Positions 1 to 5,920 of a stretch of 7,263 bases of DNA are shown here, piece by piece. This stretch comes from DASVSE01 sp036399715 (GTDB lineage Bacteria; Bacteroidota; Rhodothermia; Rhodothermales; Rubricoccaceae). Both the position numbers and the translations under genes were made by a program. The notes beneath the pieces were generated by a model. That model made no database searches and was not told the origin of the DNA. It worked only from the letters and a program-made list of their open reading frames with translations. The first letter of the stretch is position 1; every line of letters begins with the position of its first letter. The stretch is taken from contig DASWMO010000047.1 in the NCBI GenBank assembly GCA_036399715.1, positions 1 to 7,263 of the forward strand. The letters are read 5' to 3'.

Positions 1-501
1 AACTCCGTCCTCGACCTCGCCCAGATCGAGGCCGGCGCGCTCCCACTCGCCACCGTCGCCGTCGACCTCCGCGCCGAGGCCGAGGCCGCCATCACCGCGC
101 TCCACCCCCTCGCGCAGGCGAAGGGGCTCTCGCTGACCTTCGCCGGCCCCACCACCGCGGTGCGTGCCGACCGGCCGGCGCTGGCGCGCGTGCTGACGAA
201 CCTCGTCGGCAACGCGATCAAGTTCACCGAGCGCGGCAGCGTCGCCGTCGAGGTGTGGGCCGAGGCCGGGGCGGCGTGGCTGCGCGTATCAGACACGGGC
301 GTCGGGATCGAGGCGTCGTTCCTGCCGCGGGTGTTCGACGACTTCGAGCAGGAGAGCACGGGCGCGGCGCGGCGGTTCGAGGGCAGCGGCCTCGGCCTGA
401 CGATCACGCGGGGCCTGGTGGAGCTGATGGGGGGCGTGATCGCGGTGACGAGCGCGAAGGGGGTCGGGAGTGTGTTAACCGTCCGCCTCCCAGAGCCATG
501 A
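1..501 (+). CDS. Sensor histidine kinase, C-terminal fragment (HisKA end + HATPase_c)
   Basis: This is the last 166 residues of a class I histidine kinase; its sensor part and the phospho-accepting His lie before the window. The reading frame is open from base 1. The first residues (NSVLDLAQIEAGAL) match the end of the second HisKA dimerisation helix, usually written as LDLSKIEAG. The ATP-binding domain follows with all its boxes: N box LTNLVGNAIKFTERG (Asn at fragment residues 67 and 71), G1 box SDTGVGI (Asp98), F box VFDDFEQ and G2 box GSGLGLTI. The protein stops 20-odd residues after the last strand, so no receiver domain is attached at the C terminus. Its TGA overlaps the ATG of the next kinase gene (ATGA, 498-501), which implies one operon and coupled translation. 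The intact ATP-binding boxes suggest an active kinase. The partner is inferred: the nearest response regulator is NarL-type, which more often pairs with HisKA_3 kinases, so this kinase may serve another regulator. Confidence 0.93.
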   Translation, partial: NSVLDLAQIEAGALPLATVAVDLRAEAEAAITALHPLAQAKGLSLTFAGPTTAVRADRPALARVLTNLVGNAIKFTERGSVAVEVWAEAGAAWLRVSDTGVGIEASFLPRVFDDFEQESTGAARRFEGSGLGLTITRGLVELMGGVIAVTSAKGVGSVLTVRLPEP

Positions 502-1952
502 CCCGCGCGGGCCCGAATCGGCCGCCATCGGCACGAGAGGGCCCCACGGGGCCCGGCGGCCTCGCGTCCGTCCCCGGCGCGCTGTTCGCCACCGATGCGG
601 CGTGGCGCCTCACGCTCGTCAACGGACACGCGGAGGCGTTCCTGCAGCGCCCCGAGGAGGACCTCATCGGCGAGGATCTGTGGGCCGCCTGCCCCGCGCT
701 CGCGGGGGCGCCGTTCGAGGACGCGTTTCGGCGGGTGGTGCGCGATGGCGCCAGCGCGAGGTTCACCGCGTACCACGCCCCCACTGCCACGTGGTACGAC
801 GTAAGCGTAGTCCCCGCGGAGGGCGGCCTGTCCGTGTACCTCGCCGACATGACGGACCGGGAGCGGCAGGGCAGCCGACTTCGGCTCCTCCAGGAGGCCG
901 TCGAAGTGAGCCCGAACGGCGTCGTCATCACGTCCGCCGCCGGGGACTACGCCGTCCTGTACGTCAACCCGGCCTTTACCTCCATCACGGGGTTTGACCC
1001 GGCGGACGTGATCGAGACCGACTGGCGCCTGTTCTTGAAACGCCACCCCGGAAACGGGTCCGGCCAGGCGGCGCTCGACAACCTCATGGAGGCCCTGCAC
1101 GCGTGCCGCCCCTGCCACGTGGTGCTGAAAGACCACCGGCGCGATGGAAGCCTGTTCTGGACTGAGATCGACGTCGCGCCAGTGGAGGGCCCGGACGGGG
1201 GCGTCTCCCACCTCGTGTGCGTCCTCGCAGACGTGACGGGACGGGTCGAAGCGGACCAGGCGCAGCGGCTCTACGCGGGGCGCCTGCAGGCCCTCTCGCG
1301 CCGCCTCGTCGACGTCCAGGAGGCCGAGCGTCGGTCGCTCGCGCGCGAGCTCCACGACGAGATCGGGCAGGAGCTGACCGCGCTCAAGCTCATGATCGAG
1401 GAGGCCAGTCGCGTTCCCGAAGCCGCCGCGGCGCTAGTCGACGTCCGCCCGGTCGTCCAGCAGATCCTCCGGCGCGTGCGCGACCTCTCGCTCGACCTCC
1501 GCCCTCCGATGCTGGAGGACTTCGGCCTCGCCTCCGCGCTCCAGTGGCTCGGCGAGCGGCTGGAGCGCCAGACGGGCCTCCGCGTCCTGCTCCGCCACCC
1601 CGCCCCCCTGCCCCCGCTCCCTCCCGACGTGGCCACCGGGGCGTTTCGCATCACGCAGGAGGCGCTGACCAATGTGGTCCGCCACGCCGGCGTGTCCGAG
1701 GCCGAGGTGGCCGTGGAGGTCTGCAACGATCTGCTGATCGTCACCATCGCTGACGCCGGAGCCGGCTTTGACCGCGTGGCCGCCCTCGCTGGCTGGGCCT
1801 CCAGCGGGCTCACCGGGATGCACGAGCGAGCCCGGCTCCTCGGCGGCCACCTCGACATCGTCGCGAGCCCGGGCCAGGGCACCCGCCTGACCGCACGCTT
1901 CCCCCTCACCTCCACTCCCCACGCCGATGCCGATCACGACCATCCTTGCTGA
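498..1952 (+). CDS. Soluble PAS-PAS sensor histidine kinase, HisKA_3 (NarX/DegS-like)
   Basis: A 484-residue cytoplasmic kinase; no membrane segment is visible. I chose the ATG at 498 because it overlaps the preceding stop as ATGA; the open frame further upstream is an Arg/Gly-rich shadow of the first kinase. Domains in order: PAS-like domain about 25-120, ending in the usual DMTDRE linker; second PAS about 128-250 (LYVNPAFTSITGF to DVTGR); coiled linker 250-275; HisKA_3 about 275-345 with the H box RRSLARELHDEIGQ (phospho-accepting His286); HATPase_c about 375-470 with QEALTNVVRHAG (Asn392), DAGAGF (Asp419) and GLTGMHERARLLGG. These are the marks of the kinase family that phosphorylates NarL/FixJ regulators, and exactly such a regulator begins inside its last 26 bases. 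The second PAS resembles a LOV domain but has Trp176 where the flavin-linking Cys would be. The signal sensed is unknown. Confidence 0.93.
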   Translation: MTRAGPNRPPSAREGPTGPGGLASVPGALFATDAAWRLTLVNGHAEAFLQRPEEDLIGEDLWAACPALAGAPFEDAFRRVVRDGASARFTAYHAPTATWYDVSVVPAEGGLSVYLADMTDRERQGSRLRLLQEAVEVSPNGVVITSAAGDYAVLYVNPAFTSITGFDPADVIETDWRLFLKRHPGNGSGQAALDNLMEALHACRPCHVVLKDHRRDGSLFWTEIDVAPVEGPDGGVSHLVCVLADVTGRVEADQAQRLYAGRLQALSRRLVDVQEAERRSLARELHDEIGQELTALKLMIEEASRVPEAAAALVDVRPVVQQILRRVRDLSLDLRPPMLEDFGLASALQWLGERLERQTGLRVLLRHPAPLPPLPPDVATGAFRITQEALTNVVRHAGVSEAEVAVEVCNDLLIVTIADAGAGFDRVAALAGWASSGLTGMHERARLLGGHLDIVASPGQGTRLTARFPLTSTPHADADHDHPC

Positions 1953-2625
1953 CGACCACCGCCTCGTCCGTCAGGCCCTCCGTCGCCTGCTTCAGTCCGA
2001 GGCGGGGATCGAGGTCGTCGGCGAAGCGGAGGACGGGCTCGAAGCCGTCGCCCTCGTCGCGAAGCTCCGCCCGACAGTCCTCGTCGTGGACGTCATGATC
2101 CCCGGCCTGACCGGGCTGGGCGTCGTGCGGGAGGTCGCACGGGAGTATCCCGAGACGGCCTGCGTCGTCCTCTCCATGCATTCGAACGAGGCGTACGTCG
2201 CGGAGGCCCTCCGGGGAGGGGCACTCGGGTACGTGCTCAAGGAGGCAGACTCGGACGAACTCGTGACTGCGATCCACCGGGCGGCGGCGGGGAAGCGCTA
2301 CCTCAGCTCGGAGCTCTCCGAGCGCGCCATCGCCGCGTACGGGGGGCTCGCGCGAGGCGCAGACGTGCGCGAGCAGGCCGGGGCCGACCTCACCGCACGC
2401 GAGGAGGAGGTCCTCCTCCATACCGTCTCCGGAGCGACGAGTGCTGAAGTGGCCAAGCGCCTCTTCATCAGCCCCCGCACCGTCGAGAAGCATCGGGCGA
2501 ATCTCATGCGCAAGCTCGGGGTCCGGTCCCTCCGAGAGCTGGTTCTGTATGCGGTCGCCGGGGGGTTGCTTCCAGGCGCCTTGCCCGCTCCAATCGCCTC
2601 GGGCGTTTCGGCCGTCCCGGTCTAG
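1927..2625 (+). CDS. NarL/FixJ-family response regulator (REC + LuxR-type HTH)
   Basis: A 232-residue DNA-binding response regulator. Residues 3-120 form the receiver: acidic pair Asp9-Asp10 in ILADDHRLV, phospho-acceptor Asp55 in VLVVDVMIPG, Ser83 in VVLSMH at the switch Ser/Thr position, and Lys105 in GYVLKEA. All residues needed for phosphotransfer are present. Residues 153-212 are the LuxR/GerE helix-turn-helix (LTAREEEVLLH, TSAEVAKRLFISPRTVEKHRANLMRKLGV), which binds DNA as a dimer in this family. A short Ala/Pro-rich tail follows. The ATG at 1927 gives the canonical MPITTILADD start and lies inside the 3' end of the kinase gene, so the two are probably coupled and form a cognate pair. 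The targets are not known. The dyads at 2891-2924 and 5742-5789 are candidate operators by proximity and by the dimeric binding mode of the family, but this is inference. Confidence 0.96.
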   Translation: MPITTILADDHRLVRQALRRLLQSEAGIEVVGEAEDGLEAVALVAKLRPTVLVVDVMIPGLTGLGVVREVAREYPETACVVLSMHSNEAYVAEALRGGALGYVLKEADSDELVTAIHRAAAGKRYLSSELSERAIAAYGGLARGADVREQAGADLTAREEEVLLHTVSGATSAEVAKRLFISPRTVEKHRANLMRKLGVRSLRELVLYAVAGGLLPGALPAPIASGVSAVPV

Positions 2626-2639
2626 GCTGGATCCACAGT

Positions 2640-2658
2640 CCGCCGGGTAGCCCGGTGG
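2640..2658 (+). terminator. Possible terminator hairpin of the two-component operon
   Basis: CCGCCGGG-TAG-CCCGGTGG forms an 8-bp stem (one G-U pair) with a 3-base loop, starting 15 bases after the response-regulator stop codon. There is no T run behind it, so a classic intrinsic terminator is not shown; position and GC content are the only support. Confidence 0.4.
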
Positions 2659-2890
2659 CCCCACTCGTGGCGCAGACCGGGCGCGGCGGTGAATCGCGCG
2701 GCTGAGCAGACGGGGTAGAGCGGGCCGAGTGTTGCCGGCGAGACCCTCGGTGGGGTGTGCGTGCGTCTCTGCCGTCTCGGTGGCGAGCCGGGACAGGTCG
2801 GGTGTGCCCGTCTGCCCCGACGAGACGGTCGCGGCCTCGATCTCGTGTCCACACGAGGACAGCCCGCTCAGGCTGCCGGCGTTCCCGGCT

Positions 2891-2924
2891 CCGAATACGT
2901 AGCGAGGGAGACCACCGCTACGTA
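2891..2924. promoter_or_regulatory. Candidate operator dyad, copy A (CCGAATACGTAG)
   Basis: TACGTAGCG (2896-2904) and CGCTACGTA (2916-2924) are perfect 9-base inverted arms around an 11-base spacer. The left arm is preceded by CCGAA, giving CCGAATACGTAG, a 12-mer that recurs identically at 5742-5753 in another dyad before the CAP gene. It lies 205 bases upstream of the ice-binding protein start. A dimeric regulator such as the NarL-type protein encoded just upstream could bind here; a hairpin in the leader RNA is the alternative. Confidence 0.5.
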
Positions 2925-3047
2925 GTCCCACCCATTCAGCGGGGAGGCGTGAGGCTGAGACTGCCCACGCAAGACGGAACAGCGCACGTCGCTCCGACGG
3001 AGGGAAAGCCCTACGGACGCTCGACGCATGACTGCCGTCCATCATCG

Positions 3048-3066
3048 CCACCGCTCCTATCAGGGG
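3048..3066 (+). promoter_or_regulatory. Shared start-proximal block CCACC-N4-CTATCAGGGG, copy A
   Basis: The block CCACCGCTCCTATCAGGGG ends 3 bases before an ATG at 3070. Nearly the same block (CCACC-N3-CTATCAGGAG) ends 2 bases before the CAP gene ATG at 5923. It could supply a Shine-Dalgarno stretch (AGGGG), although the spacing to the ATG is short, or a -10-like TATCAG placing a transcript start at or near the ATG. Which of these applies cannot be decided from the sequence. Confidence 0.4.
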
Positions 3067-3069
3067 CTC

Positions 3070-3099
3070 ATGATTCTCTACTACGGGACCTGCACATGA
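3070..3099 (+). CDS. Possible 9-codon leader ORF coupled to the ice-binding protein gene
   Basis: ATG at 3070 opens a short frame (MILYYGTCT) whose TGA at 3097-3099 overlaps the ATG of the ice-binding protein gene as ATGA. The purine run AGGGG sits 3 bases before it, while the main start has only a weak GGGAC upstream. This arrangement would allow ribosomes to terminate and restart on the main gene. The peptide has no run of one amino acid that would suggest attenuation. A 30-base ORF can arise by chance, so this remains a hypothesis. Confidence 0.25.
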   Translation: MILYYGTCT

Positions 3100-5297
3100 A
3101 CCACTTTCACACGCCCCCTCTCACGGCGACCGCGTCATTCTGCAAACGGGGTCTGCTGAGCCTCGCTGCAGCCGTGCTGGTGGGGTTGCCGGCCACCGTC
3201 GCCGCGCAGGAAGGGCCGGCCCCGGTGCTCCTTGGAGCCGCGGAGAACTACGTCGTCCTCGCGAAGACGGGCATCTCGACCGTCCCCGCCGCGGTGATCA
3301 CCGGCAACATCGGCGTCAGCCCGGTCGCCGCGACCGCGATCACCGGGTTCAGCCTCATCCATGCAACAGGCTACGCGACGTCGAGCCAGTTGACGGGTCG
3401 GGCGTACGCCGCCGACATGGCGGGCCCCACCCCGACCAACCTGACCACGGCCATCGGCGATATGGAGACCGCCTTCACGGACGCGGCCGGGCGGCCGGGC
3501 CCGGACTTCACGGAGCTCTACGTCGGCAACATCGGCGGACGGGTGCTCGCCCCGGGCCTCTACAAATGGTCCGGGACGGTGACCGCCCCGACCAGCTTCG
3601 AGATCAGCGGCGGCCCGGACGACGTCTGGATCTTCCAGATCGCGGGCGACCTCACCGTGGGCTCGGATGTGATCCTGACCCTCAGCGGGGGCGCCCAGCC
3701 CCAGAACATCTTCTGGCAGGTGTCGGGGGCGGTGAACGTCGGGACGGACTCGCACGTTGAGGGCGTCATCCTCTCGATGACCGGCATCACGCTCCAGCAG
3801 GGGGCGTCACTGAACGGGCGGGCCCTCGCGCAGACGGCCGTGGTCCTAGACCAGAACACGGTCAGCATGCCGCTCAACACCCGCCTTCAGGCGTCGGAGG
3901 GCTGGCGCATGCTCGCCGCGCCGGCTGCGGACCTGACCATCGGCGACGTCGTCGGCTCGCTCTGGACGCAGGGGTACCCGGGCGCCGACCACGAAGGCGG
4001 CCTGCCCAACGTCTACTCCTACACCGAGTCCACGCCGGGTGAACTGATCGACGGCTACATCCCGGCGCCCTCGCAGGCGGCGGCGTGGGCGCCCGGCACC
4101 GGGCGGTTCGTCTACGTCTACGAGGACGACGACTACAGGACGCCCGGCATCCAGGGCGGCTTCCCGAAGCTGTTCTCCGTCGGCGGCGCACCGCTCGTGC
4201 CCCCGTTCACGTTCGACCTCTCGTACACGGACGACCCCGACGCCTCGGCAGACCTCGACGGCTGGAACCTGCTCGGCAACCCCTTCGGAACGTCACTGGA
4301 CTGGGATGCCGTCGAGATCGGGGGGGCCCTCGACGCATCCGTCTACGCCTACGACCCGGCGTACCTCGGCGGCAGCTACCGCGCTTACGCCGGCGGCATC
4401 GGCGCGCTGACGGACGGCGTCGTCGCCTCGATGCAGGGGTTCTGGGTCCACACGACAGCCCCAGGAGCGACCCTTGCCGCACCCGCGGCGTCGCAGACCT
4501 CCGGAGGGACGCTCTACCGCGGCGCCACAGCGTCGGCCGGGGCGCTCCGCTTCGAGCTCCGCGAGGGCGGCACGGCCGGCGCGGAGGCCTTCGTCTCGGC
4601 CTCGTCCGTCGGCACGCTCGGCCTCGACGCCTACGATGCCTACGCGCTCGACCCGCCCCGTGCGGGCTTCTTGCGGCTGGCCACCGAGGCGGTGACCGGG
4701 CAGACCCGGCTCGCTATCCAGTCGCTCCCGGATGGCCTGAGCGGCGAGACGCGCCTACCGCTCGCCGCCGAGGTCATCGGCGGCCCATCGGGCGCGCGGT
4801 CACTCGTGCTGGCGTGGGACGCCGCGGCGCTGCCCGCGGGCTGGGCGGCCCATCTCGTCGACACCGCGACGGGCGAAAGCCGGGGCCTCTCTGCCGGCGG
4901 GACGTACGCCTTCGAGACGACGGCCGGAGCCGAGCGGACCATTGAGAGTCCCCTCGCGACCGTCTCGCGTGGAGGTCCCGCACGCTTCCAGGTCGTCCTC
5001 ACGCAGACGGCCGTCGCCGGCGAGACGGGCGTGACGGGAGCGCTCGCGCTCAGCGTCACGCCGAACCCGATCTCGGGCCGCGGAACGGTCCGCGTCTCGG
5101 TCCCGACAGCCGGCCACGTCCGCGTCGTGATCACCGATGTCCTCGGCCGTGAGGTCGCCGTCCTCGTGGACGGGGAGCGGCCGGCCGGCCCGTCCGATGT
5201 CGCGCTGGAGACGGGACGCCTCGCCCCCGGCGTGTACGTCGTCCGGCTCGTTGCCGGGTCCGAGGCCACCGTCCGCCGCGTGACCGTGGCGCGGTAG
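3096..5297 (+). CDS. Secreted DUF3494 ice-binding-like protein with T9SS C-terminal sorting domain
   Basis: A 733-residue secreted protein. I chose the ATG at 3096 because it gives a signal peptide (KRGLLSLAAAVLVGLPATVAA, residues 17-37, likely cleaved near VAA/Q); the longer open frame upstream is Arg-rich non-coding sequence. Residues about 43-260 are a full DUF3494 domain, the beta-solenoid fold of many microbial ice-binding proteins: LGAAENYVVLAKTGIST, VITGNIGVSP, the helix-linked PTPTNLTTAIGDMETAFTDAAGR, LAPGLYKWSG, DDVWIFQIAGDLTV, NIFWQVSGAVNVG and the QGASLNGRALAQTAVVLD end. Residues 265-460 form a second module (EGWRMLAAPA, WTQGYPGADHEGG, GWNLLGNPFG, MQGFWVHT) common in secreted proteins of this phylum group. 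Residues about 650-733 (LSVTPNPISGRGTVRVSVP to GVYVVRLVAGSEATVRRVTVAR) are a type A T9SS sorting signal, implying export across the outer membrane and probable cell-surface attachment. Not all DUF3494 proteins bind ice, so adhesion is an alternative role. Confidence 0.93.
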   Translation: MNHFHTPPLTATASFCKRGLLSLAAAVLVGLPATVAAQEGPAPVLLGAAENYVVLAKTGISTVPAAVITGNIGVSPVAATAITGFSLIHATGYATSSQLTGRAYAADMAGPTPTNLTTAIGDMETAFTDAAGRPGPDFTELYVGNIGGRVLAPGLYKWSGTVTAPTSFEISGGPDDVWIFQIAGDLTVGSDVILTLSGGAQPQNIFWQVSGAVNVGTDSHVEGVILSMTGITLQQGASLNGRALAQTAVVLDQNTVSMPLNTRLQASEGWRMLAAPAADLTIGDVVGSLWTQGYPGADHEGGLPNVYSYTESTPGELIDGYIPAPSQAAAWAPGTGRFVYVYEDDDYRTPGIQGGFPKLFSVGGAPLVPPFTFDLSYTDDPDASADLDGWNLLGNPFGTSLDWDAVEIGGALDASVYAYDPAYLGGSYRAYAGGIGALTDGVVASMQGFWVHTTAPGATLAAPAASQTSGGTLYRGATASAGALRFELREGGTAGAEAFVSASSVGTLGLDAYDAYALDPPRAGFLRLATEAVTGQTRLAIQSLPDGLSGETRLPLAAEVIGGPSGARSLVLAWDAAALPAGWAAHLVDTATGESRGLSAGGTYAFETTAGAERTIESPLATVSRGGPARFQVVLTQTAVAGETGVTGALALSVTPNPISGRGTVRVSVPTAGHVRVVITDVLGREVAVLVDGERPAGPSDVALETGRLAPGVYVVRLVAGSEATVRRVTVAR

Positions 5298-5320
5298 CCG
5301 AGTCGACTCGGAGGCCACAC

Positions 5321-5353
5321 GCGCCCTGCTCCGGTACACCCGGGGCGGGGCGC
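5321..5353 (+). terminator. Strong GC-rich hairpin after the ice-binding protein gene
   Basis: GCGCCCTGCTCCGG (5321-5334) pairs with CCGGGGCGGGGCGC (5340-5353): a 14-bp stem with two G-U pairs and a 5-base loop (tacac), starting 24 bases after the stop codon. It is flanked by a 14-base perfect palindrome (5298-5311, directly after the stop) and by CCCGA-TGG-TCGGG (5367-5379). There is no T tract, as is often seen in high-GC genomes. Transcription termination or 3'-end protection is the likely role. Confidence 0.6.
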
Positions 5354-5622
5354 AGTCGTGTGCGCTCCCGATGGTCGGGCACTCGATATATGCAACGCGG
5401 GAGGCAGGTGGCTTGGAACGGGACGCGTCCAGTCTCGACCGACCGGAAATGCTCGGCACGGCTAGCCCTACTGGCCCCGCTCTTGAACGGTCACAACCGG
5501 GCCCTACACCCCTCGAAGCAGCTTTCACCGCCTGAGCAGGGAGACGCGGCGCGGGGACCGCTTCTGAGGCCCCTGCTGGGCCGGTCTGTCTACAGGTGTG
5601 ATGCCGCCACTTTCTGGAACAC

Positions 5623-5692
5623 GTTGTCAATTCCAAAATTACCAAATTTCTACGTCAATTTAAACGGACACGCGAATTCAGATTAAATCCAG
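5623..5692. other. AT-rich island in a high-GC context
   Basis: By hand count 24 of these 70 bases are G or C (about 34%), whereas the surrounding DNA is mostly G and C. It contains runs such as CCAAAATTACCAAATTTC and CAATTTAAAC. On the minus strand TAATTTTG fits the Bacteroidota -7 pattern TAnnTTTG, but the upstream TTG is too close and no minus-strand gene follows. It may be an upstream promoter element, a site for a nucleoid protein, or the scar of an insertion. Confidence 0.5.
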
Positions 5693-5741
5693 CGCACTCA
5701 GCGCAGCCGGCTGCGGCAGTTCCACTGACGCCTCCAGTTCC

Positions 5742-5789
5742 CCGAATACGTAGTGCCGGGGAGTGAACTGAGTGGAACTACGCATTCGG
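5742..5789. promoter_or_regulatory. Candidate operator dyad, copy B (CCGAATACGTAGT)
   Basis: CCGAATACGTAGT (5742-5754) and ACTACGCATTCGG (5777-5789) are inverted arms matching at 12 of 13 positions around a 22-base spacer. The first 12 bases are identical to copy A at 2891-2902. It lies 181 bases before the CAP gene start, against 205 bases for copy A and its gene. The arms are too extended to be a chance match; whether they act as DNA (dimer operator) or RNA (leader hairpin) is open. Confidence 0.6.
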
Positions 5790-5902
5790 ACTAAAGCGGT
5801 GGAGCCGAAACCCACTGTGAGCGGACGGGGAAGCCAGTTCAGCCGGAATGCATGTCGCCCTAACGCGACACACTGACGCCCCCCGCTCGCAAACGGCACT
5901 AT

Positions 5903-5920
5903 CCACCTAGCTATCAGGAG
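5903..5920 (+). promoter_or_regulatory. Shared start-proximal block CCACC-N3-CTATCAGGAG, copy B
   Basis: CCACCTAGCTATCAGGAG ends 2 bases before the CAP gene ATG and matches copy A (3048-3066) apart from a spacer difference of one base and one A/G change in the purine run. AGGAG is a good Shine-Dalgarno core, but 2 bases is an unusually short distance to the start codon. Confidence 0.45.

Larger units (their letters stand above)
2626..3095. other. Non-coding region between the regulator and the ice-binding protein gene
   Basis: I see no convincing gene here; open frames on both strands are Arg/Pro-rich shadows without domain character. Contents in order: the hairpin at 2640-2658; a long-range pair CCGTCTCG (2772-2779) with CGAGACGG (2821-2828) enclosing a nested GTCGGG/CCCGAC pair (2797-2802 with 2816-2821); a tight dyad CTCGTGT-CC-ACACGAG (2842-2857); the CCGAATACGTAG dyad (2891-2924); GCACGTCGCTC (2984-2994), similar to a site before the CAP gene; and the CTATCAGGGG block (3057-3066). 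No clear sigma-70 or Bacteroidota-type (TAnnTTTG) promoter was found on the plus strand. The length and number of dyads suggest a regulated promoter with a leader. Confidence 0.55.

Noticed and set aside
255..497. N-terminal extension of the second kinase
   Set aside because: The extra 81 residues are Arg/Gly-rich and lie in another frame over the conserved ATP-binding boxes of the first kinase; the ATGA overlap gives a better start.
1906..3051. Long minus-strand open frame (381 codons) across the regulator and the following intergenic region
   Set aside because: It is antisense to a clear response regulator over most of its length and shows no domain; in high-GC DNA such frames are common shadows.
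2626..3095. Possible tRNA, riboswitch or CRISPR repeats in the intergenic regions
   Set aside because: I found no cloverleaf, no known riboswitch core and no regularly spaced repeats; only isolated dyads are present.
4800..5645. Minus-strand open frame (281 codons) over the end of the ice-binding protein gene
   Set aside because: It is Arg/Ala/Gly-rich, has no recognisable domain and is antisense to the well-supported T9SS sorting domain.
5360..5686. Plus-strand open frame (108 codons) after the ice-binding protein gene
   Set aside because: It has no start context, domain or signal sequence; it begins within the hairpin run and ends in the AT-rich island with a sudden change in composition.
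5623..5692. TAATTTTG on the minus strand as a Bacteroidota -7 promoter box
   Set aside because: The nearest upstream TTG is only 14 bases away, too close for the known pattern, and no minus-strand gene follows.
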